DNA of 64,000 nt from an uncultured Anaeroplasmataceae bacterium. Lineage in GTDB: Bacteria; Bacillota_I; Bacilli_A; Acholeplasmatales; Anaeroplasmataceae. Where the stretch lies: assembly GCA_934229535.1 (NCBI GenBank), contig CAKQDS010000002.1:57070-121069 (forward strand), written 5' to 3'. Shown here one piece after another: positions 33,800-41,661 of this stretch. Position 1 is the first letter of the stretch, and each line of letters opens with the position of its first letter. Under the pieces are notes generated by a model. It did not search any database. It had not been told where the DNA came from and saw only the letters and a program-made list of their open reading frames with translations. A program made the translations under genes and the position numbers.

Positions 33800-34742
33800 T
33801 TAAATCAGCTCCAATATCAAAAATGCTTAATTGCTTATTATCCTCTAAATTTTTTAAATTATTAGCACCTTGTCTATAATAAGACTTCTTAAGCTCAATT
33901 AGGATTGCTCTACGGCCCATTTTTAACGCTTGATAGCCCTCGCTTCCAATTCCACCAAAAGGCGATAATACTATGTCATTTGGATTAGTCCAAAGACCTA
34001 TAGCACGCTCAATTACATCTAATTGCAATGGACATATATGCTTTTCGTCTTTCTCATCTCTTGCAGATGTTTTTTGCAAGGTGTTTGATTGATTAATATC
34101 AAACCAACAAGAAGCTTGATAAAGAAATGTTTTATCTTCCTCTTGTTCTTCAGTATACCAAATAGGCGATGCTACCTCTTGCCATAAATCAACTGGATAG
34201 CTTTCATTTGTGTGTGTAATAGGCTCTGTGTTTTCTCCAGGCTTACGCATTGTAATTAAATAATCAGCAATTCCATTGCGGCTCATCGCACTATCTTTTT
34301 TAAGCTGCTTATGTAGAAGTCCTAAGGCTTTTGTTCTTTGCATTGCAATTACTGGATCCTTCCAAATCGTAACTCTTGAATGATAAATAAAACCAGCATC
34401 TTGAAACATTTTAATTAATATTCCTGGAAAGTCGGATAAGCCAATAAAGCCATCCTTAAATTTTGAAGTAGGTAAATCCATACAATGAAATGATAGATTT
34501 CTTCCAGGCTTTAAAATTCTAAATAATTCTTTAATGATAAATTCAAAATGATGATAGAATTCACTCTCACCTCTACAATTTCCTAAATCTCTATCCGAGT
34601 CAGAATAGACATATAAATCAGCAAATGGTGGACTAAAGATTGAATAATCAATTGAATTACTAGCAATCCCTTTTAATATCTCACATGAATCGCCATTATA
34701 AAAAGCAAAATTCTTGCCTATAGTTTGATCTAATACTTTCAT
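33792..34742 (-). CDS. DNA methyltransferase, beta-class (N4-cytosine/N6-adenine)
   Basis: 316 residues. Catalytic motif IV SPPF (FSPPFADL, about 38-41) precedes the AdoMet-binding motif LSPFGGIGSEG (about 262), the beta-class order. SPP(F/Y) can go with cytosine-N4 or adenine-N6 methylation. There is no restriction enzyme beside it, so it is likely an orphan phage enzyme protecting phage DNA. Overlaps the SNF2-like gene. Confidence 0.87.
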   Translation of the reverse strand: MKVLDQTIGKNFAFYNGDSCEILKGIASNSIDYSIFSPPFADLYVYSDSDRDLGNCRGESEFYHHFEFIIKELFRILKPGRNLSFHCMDLPTSKFKDGFIGLSDFPGILIKMFQDAGFIYHSRVTIWKDPVIAMQRTKALGLLHKQLKKDSAMSRNGIADYLITMRKPGENTEPITHTNESYPVDLWQEVASPIWYTEEQEEDKTFLYQASCWFDINQSNTLQKTSARDEKDEKHICPLQLDVIERAIGLWTNPNDIVLSPFGGIGSEGYQALKMGRRAILIELKKSYYRQGANNLKNLEDNKQLSIFDIGADLND

Positions 34743-34744
34743 TT

Positions 34745-35383
34745 TTATCGCTCCAAATCTTTAATTTCTTTATTAAGTGGCATTAACTTTCCATAAGGAA
34801 ATTTATGCTTTTTCAAATATTCAAATAAATTCTTTGTACTATGGAATTTCTTATCAGTAAAACCTGTATAATGATGCGTATAATTAGCTTCTACAGCTGT
34901 TAAAATCGCTTTTAAAGGCGTAGTGTAATTCTTATCAGTAGTTCCTAAACACATTGAATTAGCACCCAGCATATTTGCAAAAGGATATTTATAAAGCTTG
35001 GTAGACTTACCCTTAAATTCCTTGTAGCAATATGCCTCGATACTGCTTACTGAACCATCATCTTCATTAATTACCATTATTGAATTTGGATGATTAATGT
35101 TATAGCCCTTTTTATCGAACTGACATTTAATCTTACGTTCAGTAAAATTGTAGATAATTTTCTTATGATGCTCGCTATAAGCAATATATAAGCAATTCCT
35201 ATCATATTCACCAAGCATATCTATTTTAGTTTCCTCTACAGGCTTATTTAACAGCTCTTTCGTTAAAGCCTCAATTAAGGTATCCTTACTGATTATTTTT
35301 TCATATTCTAGCCCCTCATTTGAAACATAACATTCAACATCATCAGATGTATTTACAAATCTTAAAATTGCTTGATTGATCAT
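34745..35383 (-). CDS. PRTRC system protein B-like (E2-like) protein
   Basis: 212 residues. The end region (NSMCLGTTDKNY ... AVEANYTHHYTGFTDKKFH, in parts) resembles PRTRC protein B, a prokaryotic E2-like family, with Cys about 150 in the position of the conserved Cys-x-Gly. It belongs to a tight cluster with a ThiF/E1-like gene at 36044. The assignment is by remembered pattern; the fold should be checked. Confidence 0.6.
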   Translation of the reverse strand: MINQAILRFVNTSDDVECYVSNEGLEYEKIISKDTLIEALTKELLNKPVEETKIDMLGEYDRNCLYIAYSEHHKKIIYNFTERKIKCQFDKKGYNINHPNSIMVINEDDGSVSSIEAYCYKEFKGKSTKLYKYPFANMLGANSMCLGTTDKNYTTPLKAILTAVEANYTHHYTGFTDKKFHSTKNLFEYLKKHKFPYGKLMPLNKEIKDLER

Positions 35384-36057
35384 TAGAAAACTACCTCCTT
35401 TGTATGTGATATTGTTGTTTTAACAACCTTGCTAGCGGTATAGTAGAGTGGAAATTTCTTTGTTGTTTCTTTGCTTGCTTTAGGGCCTAACAAGGAAATA
35501 ACAACATTAGCTGTAGAATAGTCTTTTAATTCATAATCCGGAACTATTCCATTTGACTCATCTATGACGTCTACAAACAAATATTTATTATCACCTATAG
35601 GCTCGGCTCCTATTGCATTCTTAATAATTTCATCAGTTGATTCAATCGTTAAAAAAACTATTCTAACTGCTTGTTCATCATTAACATCATGAATATAAAC
35701 ATTATCTCTATCATTTGTATGCACAAGTCCATTATAGTCAGCCCAGCTAATAATTCTATTCATTTCAAAGGAATTATTGACTGGTATCTCCCACATATCA
35801 TCATAGCCACATTCTTCTATGCGTAGGTCATATTTTTGTTTTGTTAAATTCAAAATATATTCCATTAAAGAAAGTTCAAGCACCTCACCATCTTTAATAG
35901 ATATATCTTCAAGCCAATAATCACCATTGTTAGTATAGAACATTCTAAATAAGTCGTCTTCTTCGATATCTTCAGGAATGGTAAAATTTTCACCTACCCA
36001 ACTTCTAAATGCGTAAATATCTAAAACCCAGCTTTTAATGATTTTAGTCTTTATCGG
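35383..36057 (-). CDS. Protein of the ThiF-linked cassette, unknown
   Basis: 224 residues from ATG 36057, which overlaps the ThiF gene end by 14 bases; ATGs at 36081 and 36129 would overlap more. Acidic alpha/beta protein with no JAB peptidase motif (ExnHxH...D). It lies between E1-like and E2-like genes with overlapping ends, so it belongs to the same cassette. Function unknown. Confidence 0.55.
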   Translation of the reverse strand, partial: PIKTKIIKSWVLDIYAFRSWVGENFTIPEDIEEDDLFRMFYTNNGDYWLEDISIKDGEVLELSLMEYILNLTKQKYDLRIEECGYDDMWEIPVNNSFEMNRIISWADYNGLVHTNDRDNVYIHDVNDEQAVRIVFLTIESTDEIIKNAIGAEPIGDNKYLFVDVIDESNGIVPDYELKDYSTANVVISLLGPKASKETTKKFPLYYTASKVVKTTISHTKEVVF

Positions 36058-36739
36058 CATAGATGCAATTTCTCTCAAATCCATTAATTTTAATGGAGAT
36101 TGGATATTTAGTTCCTTTATCAATTGCAAACACCACCTTTGCTATAGCAAGCGCCATATCTAAATTAATCTGATATTGTTGTGAATTTTGATTTTCAATT
36201 AAAGCATCACAATGCTCATTTGTAGGTGCTTCCTCTTCCATTTCAAACATTTTACTTCTAAGCACTTGATTTTTCTTATCTGAGATAAATAAAGTACCAT
36301 AAGTATCTTCATTACCGCTATCAAGATAATAAACGCTATTATATTCTTTTAGCATTCTTAAAAATGCATTTTCAAGGATTAATCTTGCTTTATTATTGTC
36401 AACAGCTGCTATAATAAAATATTTAAAACCATAACCACCATAAATATCAGTAGTTTTATAATTCTTAACAATTTCTAGTAAGTCATCAGAGCTTGTAAGA
36501 AATCTATCAATTGCAAAATGCTGATGCTGGTAGCAGCTATTTAATTTCTTTGCTAATGATCTAGCTTTATTTTTGTTAACATCAAAATCTTGATAAGTTT
36601 GACGACTAATATTACTAGTGGAGACTGTATCTCCATCAATTAGAAGCATTACGTCGCTTTCGTCCATCATCCTGGAAAGCATAGGAGCAAGATTGCTCCC
36701 AGTACCTCCACAGCCCACAATGATATAAAATTTTTTCAT
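36044..36739 (-). CDS. ThiF/E1-like adenylating enzyme (PRTRC-type)
   Basis: 231 residues. Nucleotide-binding GCGGTGSN (about 9-16), then LIDGDTVSTSNISRQTY with the Asp, Arg and Gln of E1/ThiF active sites, and Lys about 60. The downstream segment NEHCDALIENQNSQQYQINL matches PRTRC ThiF proteins, its Cys being a possible thioester site. E1-like enzymes adenylate the C-terminal Gly of ubiquitin-like proteins. The preceding 102-residue protein ends in Gly. Confidence 0.8.
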   Translation of the reverse strand: MKKFYIIVGCGGTGSNLAPMLSRMMDESDVMLLIDGDTVSTSNISRQTYQDFDVNKNKARSLAKKLNSCYQHQHFAIDRFLTSSDDLLEIVKNYKTTDIYGGYGFKYFIIAAVDNNKARLILENAFLRMLKEYNSVYYLDSGNEDTYGTLFISDKKNQVLRSKMFEMEEEAPTNEHCDALIENQNSQQYQINLDMALAIAKVVFAIDKGTKYPISIKINGFERNCIYADKD

Positions 36740-37044
36740 CCCCTATTACCTACCTTAAGCTTTGGATAAAGGCAGTTTTCATCCTCGAAATATTCCCATT
36801 CGATTTCATTTGCAAACCTAAACTCTTTATAATCATGCTCAATCAAAGCTTTAGTTATTTCACTAGTGGTGTATTCCTTACCCTCCTCGAAAATATGAGT
36901 CATATCTCTATATTCATGGCCAAAATACATCTGGAAGGGATATTTATATTTAGTGCCTTTAGAAGCCTTAGATGCTTTAGTTTCCTTTTTAGGTTTTTCT
37001 TCCTTTTCAGGAATTTCATTACCAAAAATATCAAATTGTGGCAT
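36736..37044 (-). CDS. Small protein upstream of ThiF, possible ubiquitin-like partner
   Basis: 102 residues: a Lys-rich linker (15-35) and a compact C-terminal part with beta-helix-beta pattern (TTSEITKALIEHDYKEFRF) ending VGNRG. It overlaps ThiF by four bases. A C-terminal Gly, its size and partner gene suggest the PRTRC protein C/ubiquitin-like role, but I cannot verify the fold. Confidence 0.45.
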   Translation of the reverse strand: MPQFDIFGNEIPEKEEKPKKETKASKASKGTKYKYPFQMYFGHEYRDMTHIFEEGKEYTTSEITKALIEHDYKEFRFANEIEWEYFEDENCLYPKLKVGNRG

Positions 37045-37049
37045 CTTAA

Positions 37050-37952
37050 TTACCCCCTAACTATAGGCATTAATAAAATAGTTTCATCTACTAAAATAGG
37101 CTTGTCCTTTTCAGTAAATTTAATAACTAAATTATCACTATCAACGCAAGATACAGCAGCTTGAAATCTAGCAAGCGGATACTTTTGTTCTATTGTGAAA
37201 TCATTAAAGTCAATATCAGCATCAATGAATGTTTTATCCACTATTTTTGCTTTATTTTTTGACAAGATTAAATTATCTTCTTTATCCATACTAAATGACA
37301 AGATATTTTTAATTTCACTTGTACTCATTTTTGCTTCAGTTGCTCCTACAAAGCCATTAGCATAAATCTTATCAAGTGGTGGATATTTACCAGCAATTAA
37401 ATTGCTAATACATAGCTGTTCTTTGACCTTACAAGCTATAATATTTTGACTAGCACTCATTTCAACTTCTCCTTGTAATGGCGCTAATAAATCGATGAAT
37501 TGCTTTGATAAAACTATATCAATATTTTCATCAGATACACCCTTACTACGATAAGCAAATAAGCCATCCGTAGCATTAATAAAGCCACCTCTTAATGACA
37601 CTCCAGCAAGCACTGGATTCTTCTTTATTTTGTCATCTGAATTAACAAATTTAACAGCCTTTTTAAGCTTGTCAACGTCAACTTTAAATTTAGTAGTTTC
37701 TTTGAGTTCAGGGATTTGTAAGAACGCCTGGACTATCTTTAATTCAGCCTTAACTTTCCCCTCTTTAACACTTACAGTGTGCTCATTTTTCTTAACCTCA
37801 GGAGCCTTGAATTTTAACAAGGTTTCCATACCCTTTTTATCAAGACAAAACTCATCTGTAATATTGGTAGTTTCAATAGTGAAAATTCCTCTATTTTCAT
37901 CCCACTGATAAAGCTTTCCAGCTTTAAAATAATTCATATAATTTGCTTTCAT
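37050..37952 (-). CDS. Phage beta sliding clamp (DnaN-like)
   Basis: 300 residues. Features of the bacterial beta clamp: NPVLAGVSLRG.. with ATDGLFAYR (first/second-domain pattern), SNLIAGKYPPLDKI and the very end ILVDETILLMPIVRG, like the M-P-x-R end of DnaN. It is shorter than host clamps (~370). It should act as a phage-specific polymerase processivity factor; no phage DNA polymerase is encoded in the window, so it would recruit the host enzyme or late-gene factors. Confidence 0.82.
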   Translation of the reverse strand: MKANYMNYFKAGKLYQWDENRGIFTIETTNITDEFCLDKKGMETLLKFKAPEVKKNEHTVSVKEGKVKAELKIVQAFLQIPELKETTKFKVDVDKLKKAVKFVNSDDKIKKNPVLAGVSLRGGFINATDGLFAYRSKGVSDENIDIVLSKQFIDLLAPLQGEVEMSASQNIIACKVKEQLCISNLIAGKYPPLDKIYANGFVGATEAKMSTSEIKNILSFSMDKEDNLILSKNKAKIVDKTFIDADIDFNDFTIEQKYPLARFQAAVSCVDSDNLVIKFTEKDKPILVDETILLMPIVRG

Positions 37953-37954
37953 TT

Positions 37955-38206
37955 CTATTCTCCTAAAATTTCATTAATTGCCTCTTTAAGCTCTCTAATT
38001 TGCTCTTCAAGCTCCTCATAGGCTTTATTAAGGTCTTTATTTACTTCCTCAAGGTCTCTAACTTCGACCTCACCTAGACTAGTAGTTTTAACGACTACCT
38101 CATTATTACCAAAATCAATGCCATTTAAGGCCTTTTTAATGACTTCTTCTAACTTATGGTACATTTTACACTCCTCCGAACTCATTATCATTTGATTTAA
38201 GCCCAT
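37955..38206 (-). CDS. Small coiled-coil phage protein
   Basis: 83 residues with a long acidic coiled coil at the end (EEVNKDLNKAYEELEEQIRE). Situated two bases before the sliding clamp gene. Function unknown. Confidence 0.58.
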   Translation of the reverse strand: MGLNQMIMSSEECKMYHKLEEVIKKALNGIDFGNNEVVVKTTSLGEVEVRDLEEVNKDLNKAYEELEEQIRELKEAINEILGE

Positions 38207-38273
38207 AAATTTAAACGCTACGGCGTTTTTATTGTTAATACGATTAATTAATCACTTTTAATTTAAAATCGAT

Positions 38274-38651
38274 TTATGAGCCGTTATTTAGCTTATTTTG
38301 AGCCACCTTGTGATAAGCAATCAGTGGCTTTAGTCTTTTTTTAAGACATTTGATCCTAGAATTAATCTCTTTGATACTTCTTAAGACCTCTTCATCCTCA
38401 AGCTTAAGCTCCTCTAAACTCAAGGACTCAATAGGTCTGGCTCTTCTATAACCAGAGCCCTTGCTACTATGTGTGATAACTGCATAATGCATTGCTGCCA
38501 TAGCTACGATTTCTCTAGCATCACGTTCATTGCAATGAAGAATATTCTTTAATTCTTCCTTTGAACGCCTCTCAAGTAAGATATCGATGATTGGATGCTG
38601 GTATGTAGCTTTTGCTTCTCTTGTTTGTGATACTTTAGATAACTTTGACAT
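38274..38651 (-). CDS. Phage helical protein, possible DNA-binding
   Basis: 125 residues. The first half resembles a helix-turn-helix region (LKNILHCNERDAREIVAMAA), then a basic coiled coil. Small proteins with YRRARPIESL-like segments occur next to replication genes in clostridial phages. Role unassigned. The 67-base gap downstream contains a short AAACGC/GCGTTT hairpin. Confidence 0.55.
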   Translation of the reverse strand: MSKLSKVSQTREAKATYQHPIIDILLERRSKEELKNILHCNERDAREIVAMAAMHYAVITHSSKGSGYRRARPIESLSLEELKLEDEEVLRSIKEINSRIKCLKKRLKPLIAYHKVAQNKLNNGS

Positions 38652-38659
38652 ATGACCTC

Positions 38660-39523
38660 CTACAATTCTTTAAAATCAGACTCTACATTTGAAATTCTTT
38701 CATCAACCCAAGAATCAGGTTCTTTAACACTCTTGTTAGTTTTACGATTGCAATAATTTAAATACTTAACACCATCATTGAAGAACTCAGGCATTGCATT
38801 AGCTTGCTTTAAGAATTCAATCAAGCTCCACTTGTACTTGAAGAAATAAGACTCATCGTGATAGACTTTTGAATAATTAAGCATAGCCTCAAAGATTTTA
38901 TTCTTACCATACATTGCCAATGACTTACGAATTTGTGAAAGTATTTGTTCTGTTAATTCTCTATGTTTGACAAAATTAAGCTTATTCCAAAGGTCAAATA
39001 CAGCCTTTTCATCATCCGAAATGGACAATATATTATTATTTATATCTATTTCTTTATCTTCTTCTTTATCTAGAGCGTTACATTGCGTTACTGCAGCGTT
39101 ACACGTAACGTTACATTTATCTTCATTACTTTGTAATGATTTTTGTTTATGCCTATACGTTTCAACTCTTTTTCTTGTTTGCTCTCGAATTTTATCCAGC
39201 CCATCTAAATTTTGGTATTTTTCCCAATTTGAAACTTTAATAAACTCATCCACGATTTCTATCATTTCAAATTTCTTGAATGTAGCTATCGCTAATCTGA
39301 CTGTAGTTAGAGTTCTATTGAAGATTGAGGCTAGCATCTCTTCAGTGTAAGGAATATCCTTTGTGAAATAGACTGAGCCATTATCGTTAACCGTTCCGGC
39401 TAAGCATAGCAACTTAAACCAAATAGCAATTATCGAGTCGCCCTCAGGCATAACCTCTATGAGTTTGATTTTACGATTATCAAACATATTAGTAGCTATC
39501 TTAATCCACTTAACTTCTGCCAT
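38660..39523 (-). CDS. Phage replisome organizer protein
   Basis: 287 residues from ATG 39523 (GGAGGAG upstream). The N-terminal domain (AEVKWIKIATNMFDNRKIK, DGLDKIREQTRKRVETYR) is the phage replisome organizer/DnaD-like winged helix; the C-terminus has the DnaD-like helical region. Such proteins bind the phage origin and load DnaB-type helicase through host DnaC/I. The origin may lie inside this gene (39070-39120). Confidence 0.85.
   Translation of the reverse strand: MAEVKWIKIATNMFDNRKIKLIEVMPEGDSIIAIWFKLLCLAGTVNDNGSVYFTKDIPYTEEMLASIFNRTLTTVRLAIATFKKFEMIEIVDEFIKVSNWEKYQNLDGLDKIREQTRKRVETYRHKQKSLQSNEDKCNVTCNAAVTQCNALDKEEDKEIDINNNILSISDDEKAVFDLWNKLNFVKHRELTEQILSQIRKSLAMYGKNKIFEAMLNYSKVYHDESYFFKYKWSLIEFLKQANAMPEFFNDGVKYLNYCNRKTNKSVKEPDSWVDERISNVESDFKEL
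39068..39120. repeat. Iteron-like repeats, putative phage replication origin
   Basis: Four or five copies of GCGTTAC/GTAACGC (for example GCGTTACATT, GCGTTACTGCA, GCGTTACACGTAACG) in 53 bases within the replisome organizer gene. They encode the odd CNVTCNAAVTQCNA segment. Origins with iterons inside the initiator gene are known for lambda and many Gram-positive phages. Confidence 0.6.
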
Positions 39524-40199
39524 AGTATTCAACTCCTCCAAATTGCTTACAAACTGCTACATTTTTATCGAATGCTTTTAGTATTCTAGCTGCCATTATT
39601 GTTTCATCTCCTACCGTTTGAGAAATATGTATTAAATGAATTGTTTTTACTTTTGTTAAATCTAAAGTTTTTAAAAACGTTATAGTTCCTTTAAGTCCCA
39701 TATGATTTTTTATCTGGCGAACTATCTTAAAATTATCTAGATTATTCATATTACTTTCAAGGTAATTACACTCCACTAAAACATCAGTAAATTTAAAATT
39801 GGATAGGTCATATTCACATAAACTAAAGTCAGTACAATAGAGTAATGTTTCCTTTGACTCCTTATCAATAACTATCAATCCAGAGTTTGCTACATCGTGG
39901 AGTATTGGAAAGGCATATATTTGATATTTAGCCTTTCCTTTGCTCTTTAATTTAACTTTATCAAAGTCCTTGAATAAACTACCATCTATAAGCTCAACAC
40001 CTCTTACAAGCAATTTATGAGCTGATTTTGAATGGTCTTTATGACAATGACTTATAAAACCAAAATCGACCTTATTTAAATTTACATTTTTAACAATCGT
40101 ATCCATAGAAACTCCAGCATCTAGAATAAAACATCCACTCTTTGAATGAACAATATAGCAGTTACCATCTGATCCTGTTCCTAAACATTTAACATTCAT
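39510..40199 (-). CDS. Metallo-beta-lactamase-fold hydrolase
   Basis: 229 residues with SHCHKDHSKSA (the HxHxDH site, about 51-56; the first position is His of HCHKDH), LHD near residue 100, CTDFS about 122 and HISQ near 195. The fold covers nucleases, RNases and lactonases. Located between recT and the replisome organizer, a nuclease acting in recombination is plausible and common in Bacillota phages. Confidence 0.82.
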   Translation of the reverse strand: MNVKCLGTGSDGNCYIVHSKSGCFILDAGVSMDTIVKNVNLNKVDFGFISHCHKDHSKSAHKLLVRGVELIDGSLFKDFDKVKLKSKGKAKYQIYAFPILHDVANSGLIVIDKESKETLLYCTDFSLCEYDLSNFKFTDVLVECNYLESNMNNLDNFKIVRQIKNHMGLKGTITFLKTLDLTKVKTIHLIHISQTVGDETIMAARILKAFDKNVAVCKQFGGVEYYGRS

Positions 40200-40201
40200 T
40201 T

Positions 40202-41284
40202 TTACATATATTGATCCATCCAGTTGGCTTCTTCTTTAGGTTGTTCTTCCTCAACTGGTACTGGCTCTTCTTTCTTTTCTACAGGCTCATTTACTTCTTC
40301 AATTTGAACAGGCTTTGAGGCTGTTTTTTCTTCTTGGAGCTTGTGTATTTCCTCTTCTGGAGTAACATCTAAATAGTCCTTTTTGTATTGGTCATAATCT
40401 TCAAATGTATTCTCAAAATTAGCCTCTATATAAGCGCTCTTGAAGTCTTTAGGATATTTCTTAATGGCATTATTACGCATCTTACGAATTATCATTTCCT
40501 CACGTGCTGCACCCTTCCAAGCTGGACTAATGCAAGTAACTTTTTTTACATCATCTTTAGATTGATAAGAAATAGTGCCACTTAATGATTTGTCATTTAG
40601 TATTTCATCAAGAGACATATTTTGAATTTTTTCTAAAATAGGCGCTTTGACACTTTCAGGAGCAAACATTAAATTGTTAGCGATATGACTTCTTAAATTA
40701 ACTGCAACGCCCTCACGCTCTGATATTAAATATTCTTTAGTTCCATCATCCTTAATGATGATATAAGCAACAGCTATAGCCTTATTTGTAAATGAATGAG
40801 GCTTCCAAGTTAATGGCTGCATCTTTTCACCATCAAAGTATGGATAAGTGAATTCATCACCCTCTCTAATGATGATAGGTGTTAATACCTCTTTAACTCC
40901 TACACCATAAGTTCTTAATATTGCATCATTACCATTTCCCTCAATTCCAAACTCAAGAGAATATGTATCTTTTTTACCTTTTCTTACAATGAAATAACAT
41001 TCTCTAGGTGAAGCTGCAGCGTTCAACTTAAACATTGCTATTTGACTTAATATAGTAGTTAAATTTGATTGGTCGATCGTTTTAAAATCTAAACCACTAG
41101 TTGTTAAAACTTCATTGATTTTACCTATAGCATTTGCTAGGCAAGTCTTTTGATAAGTATCTAAGCTTAAATCTACATTTTGGAATGTAGCAACTATGGA
41201 ATTTGTATAAACATCCGTTTGTTTACTTAGTGCACTTTGAAAAGTTGTTTTTGCAGGTGCTACTGCATTTTTTGTTTCTTGCAT
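40202..41284 (-). CDS. recT: RecT-family single-strand annealing protein
   Basis: 360 residues. The centre (MFKLNAAASPRECYFIVRKG, YGVGVKEVLTPIIIREGDEF) and PAWKGAAREEMIIRKMRNNA are typical of RecT/Beta-like annealases. The C-terminal ~60 residues are acidic and Pro/Glu-rich, a likely interaction tail. Partners are the SbcC-like ATPase upstream and the metallo-beta-lactamase protein downstream. Confidence 0.8.
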   Translation of the reverse strand: MQETKNAVAPAKTTFQSALSKQTDVYTNSIVATFQNVDLSLDTYQKTCLANAIGKINEVLTTSGLDFKTIDQSNLTTILSQIAMFKLNAAASPRECYFIVRKGKKDTYSLEFGIEGNGNDAILRTYGVGVKEVLTPIIIREGDEFTYPYFDGEKMQPLTWKPHSFTNKAIAVAYIIIKDDGTKEYLISEREGVAVNLRSHIANNLMFAPESVKAPILEKIQNMSLDEILNDKSLSGTISYQSKDDVKKVTCISPAWKGAAREEMIIRKMRNNAIKKYPKDFKSAYIEANFENTFEDYDQYKKDYLDVTPEEEIHKLQEEKTASKPVQIEEVNEPVEKKEEPVPVEEEQPKEEANWMDQYM

Positions 41285-41661
41285 TCTTTCATCCTCCTAC
41301 TTCTTCTAATGCAATTTTCACTATGACTAACTATCTCTAAATTACTAACCATATTATGCTTTTTATTACCGTCTATATGGTCTATAGATAGTCCTAAATT
41401 AATTAACCTATCTCCCCTTAAATGTTCACCCTTTTTATCTCCGAATAACTCAACAACCTTAATATGAGTAAATACTTGCTTAGGTGTTCCAGCGATATAT
41501 AATTTAACTCTGTAATAACCGCTTGAATTCTTTTGCTGGCGCATTATTCTTTTAAATCTATATGAATACCATCTACCATAATTTGATAAGGCGTAATCAC
41601 CTAAATCAAGGAACTGCTCGCCCTTAAGTTTTCTACTTCGTATTAATTTTGATTTTGGCAT
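41260..41661 (-). CDS. NUMOD4/HNH homing endonuclease-like protein
   Basis: 133 residues: a NUMOD4-like start (LSNYGRWYSYR) and HNH core SIDHIDGNKKHNMVSNLEI (His-Asn-His-type zinc-free HNH_3). Its ends overlap both the SbcC-like gene (29 bases) and recT (25 bases), so it is a free-standing endonuclease that slipped in between conserved recombination genes. It probably spreads itself by cutting related phages. Confidence 0.85.
   Translation of the reverse strand: MPKSKLIRSRKLKGEQFLDLGDYALSNYGRWYSYRFKRIMRQQKNSSGYYRVKLYIAGTPKQVFTHIKVVELFGDKKGEHLRGDRLINLGLSIDHIDGNKKHNMVSNLEIVSHSENCIRRSRRMKECKKQKMQ

Noticed and set aside
34745..37044. CBASS or BREX-type defence from the ThiF/E2 pair.
   Set aside because: No cyclase, CD-NTase, Pgl or Brx gene is present; PRTRC-like cassette is the closer match.
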